This document shows, piece by piece, positions 1 through 4,450 of a stretch of DNA of 10,937 nt. Every line of letters begins with the position of its first letter. Position 1 is the stretch's first letter. This stretch comes from Candidatus Woesearchaeota archaeon (GTDB lineage: Archaea > Nanobdellota > Nanobdellia > Woesearchaeales > GW2011-AR4): contig JAGVXR010000046.1 in the NCBI GenBank assembly GCA_018303645.1, forward strand, positions 1 through 10,937, given 5' to 3'. The notes beneath the pieces are model-generated. The model saw nothing but the letters and a program-made list of their open reading frames with translations, did not search any database and was not told the DNA's origin. The position numbers and the translations under genes are program-made.

Positions 1-6
1 TTTCAA

Positions 7-61
7 GCCGCTTTTCGCCAAAAAAGCTGCTTTAGATGAGTTTTTCGCCAAAAAAACTCAT
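7..61. repeat. Two tandem hairpins sharing a CGCCAA loop
   Basis: The first hairpin (7-30) has a GCTTTT/AAAAGC core extended by two more pairs across one C/T mismatch. The second (36-61) has a perfect 10-bp stem, ATGAGTTTTT/AAAAACTCAT. Both loops read CGCCAA, and TTTTCGCCAAAAAA occurs in each. The same bases can be read as the tail of an ORF cut by the window edge (frame from base 2, stop TAA 65-67), giving a repeated FAKK motif. Seen: the inverted and direct repeats. Inferred: either a terminator region of an upstream gene or a repetitive C-terminus. Which of the two cannot be decided here. Confidence 0.45.
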
Positions 62-179
62 AATTAATCTTTTCTTAATTTTATATTTATATATAAAGTA
101 ATTTATAAAGATTTTTGTGATACAATGTGTATATTGGGGTATAATAGTATAGGTTATTTACTTTGTAACTCTCTATAGG

Positions 180-187
180 TTTATAAA
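180..187 (+). promoter_or_regulatory. TATA box of the 211-1362 unit
   Basis: TTTATAAA is centred 27.5 nt before ATG 211, the spacing of archaeal TATA box to transcription start, so a leaderless mRNA is predicted. No Shine-Dalgarno precedes the ATG. The rest of 68-210 is AT-rich, with another TTTATAAA at 102-109 but no gene at the matching distance from it. Confidence 0.55.
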
Positions 188-210
188 ATAACTTGTATTA
201 CCCTAACATT

Positions 211-690
211 ATGGGAGATAAATCAATTGATGATTTGTTTGAACCTGGAACAATGTGGGGAGATATCGAAAAGTTTCAGGGTGTGGAAGCACTTTTCGGA
301 ATTTTGGCAAGTCCTCATGCACCAAAAGAGGATCTTGTTGCTTATATGAGACTAAAAGGACCTTATGAGGGAGACAATCCCCATATCATGCTGGCTATTT
401 TTGATACTCTTTATGACAAAGAAGAAGGATTAAGTTATGGATTAAAAGGGTTTGAGAAACTGAACAGAGACCCAAAAGATTTGCTTAAACTTAAGCATCC
501 TAATAAGTTAATAGAGTATGTTATATTTACTTCTGAGAGCATTCCTGAATTATCAAAATTGTTTGGCGAATTCAGAGATGCAATGTCTTATTTAGAATAC
601 AAATCAACTCATTTTTCTTACTATGACGGCGGATATTCTAAATTGCAGTTATCTCTTGAAGAAATTGCCCAGCAGGTTATTATTATATGA
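211..690 (+). CDS. Uncharacterised soluble protein
   Basis: This is a 159-residue acidic protein starting MGDKSIDDLFEP. I do not recognise a family. It has no signal peptide or membrane segment, no cysteines, and looks mainly helical, with a short aromatic, glycine-containing stretch near residues 135-142 (FSYYDGGY). ATG 211 is chosen because the TATA octamer at 180-187 lies 27 nt upstream; a TTG at 193 in the same frame would sit upstream of the predicted transcript start. The stop at 688-690 is 27 nt before ATG 718 of the next gene (6 nt if that gene uses TTG 697), so the two are probably co-transcribed. Function is unknown; linkage to a J-like protein is the only clue. Confidence 0.7.
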   Translation: MGDKSIDDLFEPGTMWGDIEKFQGVEALFGILASPHAPKEDLVAYMRLKGPYEGDNPHIMLAIFDTLYDKEEGLSYGLKGFEKLNRDPKDLLKLKHPNKLIEYVIFTSESIPELSKLFGEFRDAMSYLEYKSTHFSYYDGGYSKLQLSLEEIAQQVIII

Positions 691-717
691 ACAGGCTTGG
701 TTAACGTAATAGGTCAC

Positions 718-1362
718 ATGACTTTCGAAAGCTACATTCAATCTGCATTTGAAATAGAAGAAGAAAAAACACGACAGGAAGCACTTAATAAGATGTCTCA
801 GCTAAGAGACGCTTACATTGCTATGGCTCGGGGCTCGCAGATTTTAGGTTCTGAACAGCTAGTTTTGACTTACATGGGGCTTCATGATGAAACAGGGGGA
901 GGTTATGAAATAAAAGACATACGCCATGAAACTTTGGAAAAATATGCCGGGCATAAATATAGCATGGATACAACCTCAACAGGAAATGTTCCGAAGAGTA
1001 TGAAATATGACAGGCTATCGTCGCCGCTCAATAGAATTGTTTTTGGTATGGGTTTTGACGATTTTTTCAGATTACAGAATTTTCAGGAAGTGCCAGATTT
1101 AAGCAAAGAGCCTGAAGCAGAAACTTCAGTTAAAGTGCAGCCCGCCACTGACAAAGATTTTGCTATTCTTGGGATTAGCAGAGAAACTCCTTGGGAAGAA
1201 ACCTATCATAAATACAGGTCGCTAATGATGGCACGTTTTAGTGCTGTGTTGAATAGCACAGGTACTCATGAAATGACAGGAGAACTTCAAAGACTTAACG
1301 ATGCTTTTGGCAGAATTAGAGAATTCTACAGACCAAAAAATCTTCAAAAACAAGATACATAA
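718..1362 (+). CDS. Uncharacterised protein with degenerate C-terminal J-like domain
   Basis: The protein has 214 residues from ATG 718. Residues 1-125 match nothing I recognise: a charged helical start, then a glycine-rich patch near 59-62. Residues 126-146 look like a linker rich in E, P, T and V. Residues 147-205 resemble a J domain: DFAILGISRETPWEE, then a helix HKYRSLMMARF, a loop, and a final helix ELQRLNDAFGRIREFY, matching the DnaJ pattern of LG.....W.EI...YR.L then EIN.AY..L. The HPD tripeptide that activates Hsp70 is absent; the aligned position reads about FSA. If the resemblance is real, it is a J-like scaffold rather than an Hsp70 activator. An alternative start is TTG 697 (7 residues longer); the AGGT before ATG 718 sits only 3 nt away, so the start is uncertain. 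It is downstream gene of the 211-690 unit. Confidence 0.7.
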   Translation: MTFESYIQSAFEIEEEKTRQEALNKMSQLRDAYIAMARGSQILGSEQLVLTYMGLHDETGGGYEIKDIRHETLEKYAGHKYSMDTTSTGNVPKSMKYDRLSSPLNRIVFGMGFDDFFRLQNFQEVPDLSKEPEAETSVKVQPATDKDFAILGISRETPWEETYHKYRSLMMARFSAVLNSTGTHEMTGELQRLNDAFGRIREFYRPKNLQKQDT

Positions 1363-1371
1363 GCTTAATGA

Positions 1372-1379
1372 TTTATAAA
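1372..1379 (+). promoter_or_regulatory. TATA box of dphB
   Basis: TTTATAAA is centred 26.5 nt before ATG 1402. This supports leaderless translation from that ATG and argues against the in-frame TTG at 1387. The box lies in the 39-bp gap after the preceding gene, so dphB has its own promoter. Confidence 0.6.
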
Positions 1380-1401
1380 CACTACTTTGTTTCTATTGAT
1401 T

Positions 1402-2154
1402 ATGCCCCTCTACTTCATCGGTTTAGGACTTGGTAATGAAAAAGACATTTCAATAAACGGGCTTGAAGCCATAAAAAAATGTGACATTGTTTATCTTGAG
1501 AACTATACTTCAATCTTAAACTGCACAAAAGAGCAGCTTGAAAAATTTTACAATAAAAAAATAATTTTGGCAAGAAGAAGTTTAGTGGAAGCTGATGAAA
1601 ATGAAATAATTGAAAATGCAAAGGCAAAAAACGTTGCTTTTCTTGTGATTGGAGATCCATTTGCAGCGACAACCCACATTGACTTGTTCTTGAGAGCGAA
1701 AAAGGAGGGAATAAAATGCCATGTTATTCACAATGCTTCGATTGCAAGCGCTGTTGGCATTACAGGGCTTCAGGTGTATAAATTCGGCAAAATCACTTCA
1801 ATTCCTTTGGAGAATGAAAACATTGAAGCTCCTTATGATGTGCTGAAAGGCAATTTAAGCCTTGGACTGCATACTTTGTTTTTGCTGGATTTAAACCCAG
1901 ATGAAGAAACATTCATGAGTGTGAATGATGGACTTAGATATTTGCTGAAGGCTGAATTAAAGAGAAATGAAAGAATCTTCTCTGAAAAAATCCTTTGCGT
2001 TGGATGCGCAAGGCTCGGAAGCGAAAGCCAAGTCATAAAGGCTGGAAGCGCTAAATATTTGCTAAAATTCAATTTCGGCAAGCCTGTGCATTGCCTTATA
2101 GTGCCGGGAAAGCTGCATTTCATGGAAGAGGAAGCGCTGAAATTGTATTCTTGA
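1402..2154 (+). CDS. dphB: Diphthine synthase (diphthamide biosynthesis methyltransferase)
   Basis: This cytosolic SAM-dependent methyltransferase methylates the 3-amino-3-carboxypropyl-histidine intermediate on elongation factor 2, a middle step of diphthamide synthesis (eukaryotic counterpart Dph5). It belongs to the tetrapyrrole-methylase fold. Visible hallmarks are the N-terminal MPLYFIGLGLGNEKDIS strand-loop, YLENYTS at 31-37, the GDPFAATTH SAM-binding loop at 84-92, HNASIASAVGITGLQVYKFG at 110-129, and a C-terminal CARLGSESQ stretch typical of the family. Its 250 residues are close to the usual archaeal length of about 265, so it looks complete. ATG 1402 is chosen because the family begins almost directly at LYFIGLGL and because a TATA box lies 26.5 nt upstream. 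It implies that this genome has EF-2 with diphthamide and the earlier Dph2-type enzyme elsewhere. Confidence 0.95.
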   Translation: MPLYFIGLGLGNEKDISINGLEAIKKCDIVYLENYTSILNCTKEQLEKFYNKKIILARRSLVEADENEIIENAKAKNVAFLVIGDPFAATTHIDLFLRAKKEGIKCHVIHNASIASAVGITGLQVYKFGKITSIPLENENIEAPYDVLKGNLSLGLHTLFLLDLNPDEETFMSVNDGLRYLLKAELKRNERIFSEKILCVGCARLGSESQVIKAGSAKYLLKFNFGKPVHCLIVPGKLHFMEEEALKLYS

Positions 2155-2164
2155 AGTGGATAAT

Positions 2165-2172
2165 TTTATAAA
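2165..2172 (+). promoter_or_regulatory. TATA box of tRNA-Gln
   Basis: TTTATAAA lies 44 nt before the mature tRNA 5' end. It predicts transcription from about 2195 and a 5' leader of about 20 nt for RNase P removal. Confidence 0.5.
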
Positions 2173-2236
2173 GCAATAATTAATCTGTTCACTAGTCTCG
2201 GCAGATTCGTTATATAGCCCCGTGGTGTAGCGGTCA

Positions 2237-2266
2237 AATTCCCTAATTCTATTAGGGAATACCGAG
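2237..2266 (+). other. D-loop tRNA intron, 30 nt, with bulge-helix-bulge
   Basis: The geometry is textbook. A 4-bp central helix CGGT (2231-2234)/ACCG (2261-2264) is flanked by 3-nt bulges on opposite strands: CAA (2235-2237) and AGA (2265-2267). A 9-bp intron stem, ATTCCCTAA (2238-2246)/TTAGGGAAT (2252-2260), is closed by loop TTCTA. Cutting between bases 2 and 3 of each bulge joins ...CGGTCA to AGCAT..., which restores the normal archaeal tRNA-Gln D-arm GTGTAGCGGTCAAGCAT. This is a non-canonical intron position. Confidence 0.88.
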
Positions 2267-2283
2267 AGCATAGGGCCCTTTGG

Positions 2284-2299
2284 TTGCTTTGCAATAGAA
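2284..2299 (+). other. Canonical 37/38 tRNA intron, 16 nt
   Basis: The anticodon stem GGGCC/GGCTC is followed by central helix CTTT (2278-2281)/ATAG (2294-2297) with one U-U mismatch, bulges GGT (2282-2284) and AAA (2298-2300), and a short intron stem TGC/GCA around TTT. Cutting between bases 2 and 3 of each bulge gives anticodon loop CUUUGGA. The motif is more relaxed than that of the D-loop intron, but the spacing is exact. Confidence 0.82.
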
Positions 2300-2384
2300 A
2301 GGCTCTGACGGCAGTTCGAATCTGCCCGGGGCTATCAATCTTTAATTGTTAGTTAAGAGGAACTTTATGTTCCTCCTCGTTTCT

Positions 2385-2439
2385 TTTGGTCAAGCTTTTC
2401 TTCCCAAGAAAAGGTTGGTGGGAATCTGCCCGGGGCTAT
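2385..2439 (+). repeat. Repeat unit A: hairpin plus tRNA-Gln 3'-end copy
   Basis: TTTTGGTCAAGC opens a hairpin, CAAGCTTTTCTT (2391-2402)/AAGAAAAGGTTG (2406-2417), with 11 pairs, one G-G mismatch and a CCC loop. Six bases later comes ATCTGCCCGGGGCTAT (2424-2439), identical to tRNA bases 2320-2335 (T-loop end through acceptor stem). The match extends to GAATCTGCCC on the 5' side. The 5' part of the tRNA is missing, so this is not a functional tRNA. Confidence 0.75.
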
Positions 2440-2522
2440 TTTTTATCGTTCTGAGGAATTTACAAATTCCTGATTGCTTTCCATTATAGGGAAAGTCTGC
2501 GACGTTAGTCGCTTTACATGCT

Positions 2523-2572
2523 TTTAGTCAAGCTTTTTGCAAAAGGTTGGTTCTGCATCTGCCCGGGGCTAT
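2523..2572 (+). repeat. Repeat unit B: hairpin plus tRNA-Gln 3'-end copy
   Basis: TTTAGTCAAGC opens a hairpin, CAAGCTTTT (2529-2537)/AAAAGGTTG (2541-2549), with the same three outer pairs and G-G mismatch as unit A, but an inner helix of 5 rather than 8 pairs. ATCTGCCCGGGGCTAT (2557-2572) follows, then TTT as in unit A. The copies start 104 and 133 bp apart, counting from the tRNA. Confidence 0.75.
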
Positions 2573-2582
2573 TTTAATAAGG

Positions 2583-2590
2583 TTTATAAA
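2583..2590 (+). promoter_or_regulatory. TATA octamer before the rps15 leader region
   Basis: TTTATAAA here is identical to the boxes of the tRNA and dphB and predicts a start near 2613. Overlapping its 3' edge is an inverted repeat, AAGTAAT-G-ATTACTT (2589-2603), placed where a repressor or activator could act. The box may serve a small RNA or a long rps15 leader. Confidence 0.4.
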
Positions 2591-2612
2591 GTAATGATTA
2601 CTTCCATTCATT

Positions 2613-2675
2613 GAAAGATAGCTTGGTGAAAGCTCGGCTATGCTGGATGAAGAAGTTTATTTTTCTCCAGTTTTT
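2613..2675 (+). ncRNA. Candidate small RNA or structured leader
   Basis: The stretch begins where the TATA at 2583-2590 predicts transcription to start and ends at a hairpin followed by five T. Inside, ATAGC (2618-2622) pairs with GCTAT (2637-2641), and AGCTT/AAGCT is an alternative. No known RNA family is recognised; C/D and H/ACA boxes are not evident. It is a candidate only. Confidence 0.25.
2643..2675 (+). terminator. Hairpin followed by T5
   Basis: CTGGA/TCCAG continues, past a bulged T, into GAAGAA/TTTTTC (one G-T pair), giving 11 pairs at 2643-2670 directly followed by TTTTT (2671-2675). This resembles an intrinsic terminator. Archaea can terminate on T-runs alone, so the hairpin may be incidental. 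Confidence 0.35.
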
Positions 2676-2680
2676 AATGT

Positions 2681-2782
2681 ATGGGCGAGGCAAAATTGAT
2701 TGAAAGGGAAAATTTTACCGAGCACAAGGTAATGTGCCGAAGGCACGGATTGAATTTAAAATTTAAAGATATATCCAAATAA
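2681..2782 (+). CDS. Possible 33-residue ORF ahead of rps15
   Basis: The frame reads MGEAKLIEREN...MCRRHGLNL...SK and stops 4 nt before the rps15 ATG. It is basic and rich in charged residues and has codons similar to neighbouring genes, but no Shine-Dalgarno. A weak TATA-like TTTATTTT at 2656-2663 is about 21 nt upstream. Part of the sequence also forms hairpins (GTGCC-GAA-GGCAC, 2734-2746), so it could equally be leader RNA. I recognise no family; the call rests on position and length only. Confidence 0.25.
   Translation: MGEAKLIERENFTEHKVMCRRHGLNLKFKDISK
2755..2762 (+). promoter_or_regulatory. Proximal TATA-like box of rps15
   Basis: TTTAAAAT lies about 28 nt before ATG 2787, which would permit a leaderless rps15 mRNA. 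It is a weaker match than the octamer at 2583-2590, so both promoters are possible. Confidence 0.35.
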
Positions 2783-2786
2783 TAAA

Positions 2787-3245
2787 ATGGCGCGAATGCA
2801 CTCAAGGAAGAAGGGAAAGCACGGCTCGAAAAGGCCTGCAAAGAAGACAGCTCCTTCATGGATAAGGTACAGCGCAAAAGAGCTTGAGCTTATTATTGCC
2901 AAGCTTGCAAAGGAGGGCAAAACAGGCTCGCAGATTGGGATACTGCTGAGGGACGCATACGGGATTCCAAGCGTCCTTGCGCTGTGCGGCAAGTCAGTCA
3001 GCGCAATCCTCAGGGAAAAAAAATTACTGCAGGACGTGCCTGAAGACCTTTCAGCATTGCTCAAGAGGTATGCAAGCGTCAAAAAGCACATTGAAGCCAA
3101 CAAGCACGACGAAACTGCAAAGCGCGGCTTGCTTCTTACGCAGTCAAAAATCGGGAGGCTGGTAAAATACTACAAAAGATGCGGAAGGATTCCGGAAGCC
3201 TGGAAGTTCAATCCTGAAAGCGCGGAGTTTTTTGCAGCGGAATAG
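2787..3245 (+). CDS. rps15: Small-subunit ribosomal protein uS15, archaeal type
   Basis: This primary 16S rRNA-binding protein belongs to the platform of the 30S subunit. The 152 residues show the archaeal/eukaryotic layout. An N-terminal extension domain (about 1-62) starts MARMHSRKKGKHGSKRP and ends in the conserved GILLRDAYGIPSV. The bacterial-like S15 fold follows (about 70-148), with HIEANKHDETAKRGLLLTQSKIGRLVKYYK at 101-130, the helix that contacts the rRNA three-way junction. The length is normal, and the basic N-terminal tail is intact. ATG 2787 gives the canonical MARMH start. The last 38 bp overlap the 3' end of convergent ispH. A structured region and a tiny ORF lie upstream; autogenous control is possible but only inferred. 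Confidence 0.97.
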   Translation: MARMHSRKKGKHGSKRPAKKTAPSWIRYSAKELELIIAKLAKEGKTGSQIGILLRDAYGIPSVLALCGKSVSAILREKKLLQDVPEDLSALLKRYASVKKHIEANKHDETAKRGLLLTQSKIGRLVKYYKRCGRIPEAWKFNPESAEFFAAE

Positions 3246-4173
3246 CCAGTTTTGTCATTTCCCTTATTTTCTCAACAACCTCTTTTATCAGGTAATCCGG
3301 GGTGGAAGCTCCTGCTGTCACGCCAATCTTTTCCTTTCCCCCAAGCCATTCCTTCTGCAGCTGCTCTTCTGACTGAATAAAGTAGCTTTCAACGCCAAGC
3401 TCCCTGCATTTTGCATAAAGCTCTTTCGAATTGCTTGAGTTTTTTCCGCCTATTACAATCACGACATCGCATTCCTCTGCAAGCTCTTCTGTATCTGACT
3501 GGCGCTGCTTTGTCGGATTGCAGATTGTGTCGACATAGCCGTATTTTCTTGTCATGTCTTTCATGCTGAGCGGGATTTCAACAAATTTACTGCCATTCAG
3601 CTTTGAATTAAGGCTGTCAATAAGCTTTTTATAGCCGTGCACTGACATTGTTGTCTGGGATATAATGGCTGCTTTCTCAAAATTATTTTTGTTCAGATGC
3701 TCAATCACGGATTCATAGTCTTCAGGATTCTCGACAACAAATGTGCTGCTGCCTTTGAGATGGTAGCTTGTGCCAATTGCCTCAGGATGGTTCCTTTTGC
3801 CGAAAAGAATCACCTCATAGCCATTGTTTTTCAGCTTGATTGCAACATTGTGGACTAAGGTAACCAACGGGCATGTCGCATCATTGAGGTTTTTTCCTTT
3901 TGTGATAGATTTTTCTTCAAGAAGCTTATAAGTTGTTCCCGGCTCGCCATGCGCCCTTAAGACAGTCACGGCATTTTCAGGAATTTTATTTATGCTCTCG
4001 ACAAAAATTATTCCCTTGCCTTCAAGCTTTTTAATGACCTGTTCGTTGTGAACCAGCTGCCCATACACATAAGTTTTTTCTTTATTGTTTTGCGCAACTT
4101 CCTCTGCAATCTCTATTGCTTTCTTCACCCCGAAGCAGAATCCTGCATGCTTGGCAACTTTGATTTCAGGCAT
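3208..4173 (-). CDS. ispH: 4-hydroxy-3-methylbut-2-enyl diphosphate reductase
   Basis: IspH (LytB) is the iron-sulfur enzyme that reduces HMBPP to IPP and DMAPP, the last step of the MEP isoprenoid pathway. The 321 residues match the usual length (E. coli 316). The three cluster cysteines are present: C13 (HAGFCFGVKKA), C101 (DATCPLV) and C218 (DTICNPTKQRQ). Substrate-binding and catalytic residues are also visible: H42, H75 (RAHGEP), H129 and E131 (NHPEAIG), T175 (SQTTMSV), the GGKNSSNS segment at 242-249, and TAGASTPD at 286-293. Nothing essential is missing, so it should be active. MEP enzymes are bacterial and plastidial; most archaea use a mevalonate route, so bacterial origin is likely. 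The C-terminus overlaps rps15 convergently. Confidence 0.96.
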   Translation of the reverse strand: MPEIKVAKHAGFCFGVKKAIEIAEEVAQNNKEKTYVYGQLVHNEQVIKKLEGKGIIFVESINKIPENAVTVLRAHGEPGTTYKLLEEKSITKGKNLNDATCPLVTLVHNVAIKLKNNGYEVILFGKRNHPEAIGTSYHLKGSSTFVVENPEDYESVIEHLNKNNFEKAAIISQTTMSVHGYKKLIDSLNSKLNGSKFVEIPLSMKDMTRKYGYVDTICNPTKQRQSDTEELAEECDVVIVIGGKNSSNSKELYAKCRELGVESYFIQSEEQLQKEWLGGKEKIGVTAGASTPDYLIKEVVEKIREMTKLAIPLQKTPRFQD

Positions 4174-4194
4174 TTTTAATAATAAAATTTTTTA

Positions 4195-4202
4195 ATATTT
4201 AA
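4195..4202 (-). promoter_or_regulatory. TATA box of ispH
   Basis: Read on the minus strand this is TTAAATAT, centred 25.5 nt before ATG 4173. It is consistent with a leaderless transcript; no Shine-Dalgarno is visible. Confidence 0.45.
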
Positions 4203-4242
4203 TGTTTTTTAAAATTATATTATTTTTGTTTAAGCTATCCTC

Positions 4243-4388
4243 TTGCCCAGGACAATAGGGCAACTCCAATAAAACTATTTTTAAAAACAAAATATGCTCA
4301 CACACAGAATTTATTAGGTATTGCTGTGTGTTCGTAATAGTCAACAACAAATCGTACATGACGCCTAATTACTTTGTTGGTCGACTAT
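4243..4388. ncRNA. Candidate structured RNA in the ispH/PadR-like gene spacer
   Basis: There are three tandem hairpins in an AT-rich spacer without a plausible ORF. They are TTGCCC/GGGCAA (4243-4263, 9-nt loop); ACACACAG/CTGTGTGT (4300-4331, 8 bp, 16-nt loop); and ATAGTC plus CAACAAA (4337-4351) with TTTGTTG plus GACTAT (4373-4388), 13 pairs around a 2x3 internal loop. Loops two and three contain complementary ATTAGG (4313-4318) and CCTAAT (4364-4369), allowing a loop-loop contact. A further ATAAGC/GCTTAT hairpin is at 4405-4421. Strand is unresolved: on the minus strand a T-rich run follows the second hairpin, and on the plus strand a T-rich stretch lies at 4421-4440. No known RNA class was recognised. 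Confidence 0.4.
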
Positions 4389-4450
4389 AACCAAACCCCT
4401 ATAAATAAGCCTATCGCTTATATTTTAAATAGTTTTTGTTAAAGAAAATT

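Larger units (their letters stand above)
2216..2334 (+). tRNA. tRNA-Gln(UUG) with two introns
   Basis: Every arm can be traced. The acceptor stem is AGCCCCG (2216-2222) with CGGGGCT (2327-2333) and discriminator A2334. The D stem is GTGT (2225-2228) with GCAT (2268-2271). The anticodon stem is GGGCC (2273-2277) with GGCTC (2301-2305). The T arm is GGCAG (2310-2314), loop TTCGAAT, CTGCC (2322-2326). The loop reads C32 U33 UUG G37 A38, so the anticodon is UUG (2280-2282), glutamine. The A1-U72 pair and the arrangement agree with archaeal tRNA-Gln. Introns lie in the D-loop (30 nt) and after base 37 (16 nt); removing both leaves 73 nt. CCA is not encoded and must be added. Confidence 0.93.
2335..2582. 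other. Gene-free, structure-rich spacer after tRNA-Gln
   Basis: I see no protein gene in this stretch. It contains two partial tRNA 3'-end copies and a run of local hairpins: GAGGAAC/GTTCCTC (2357-2375), AGGAATT/AATTCCT (2454-2471), CTTTCC/GGAAAG (2477-2495) and GCGAC/GTCGC (2499-2512). It also holds the two repeat hairpins listed separately. It may be decayed integration remnants or a string of small structured RNAs; the sequence does not decide. Confidence 0.6.

Noticed and set aside
102..109. Extra TTTATAAA as a promoter
   Set aside because: No ATG-initiated gene or RNA structure begins at the expected distance; the 17-codon frame from 125 has no support. It is probably background AT sequence or an upstream start for the 211 unit.
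2320..2572. CRISPR-like array made of the three 16-bp repeats
   Set aside because: The repeats are tRNA 3' ends, only three in number, with unequal spacers of 88 and 117 bp that themselves share repeated hairpins. No cas gene is nearby.
2424..2572. Split or pseudo-tRNA genes in the two downstream copies
   Set aside because: The intact 5' strand of the T stem and the anticodon half are missing in both, so they cannot be 3' halves of a split tRNA.
2701..2786. Riboswitch ahead of rps15
   Set aside because: The hairpins here do not match any metabolite riboswitch consensus I know.
2756..3103. 115-codon open frame on the - strand
   Set aside because: It is antisense to rps15, whose residues are conserved throughout; it has no promoter of its own.
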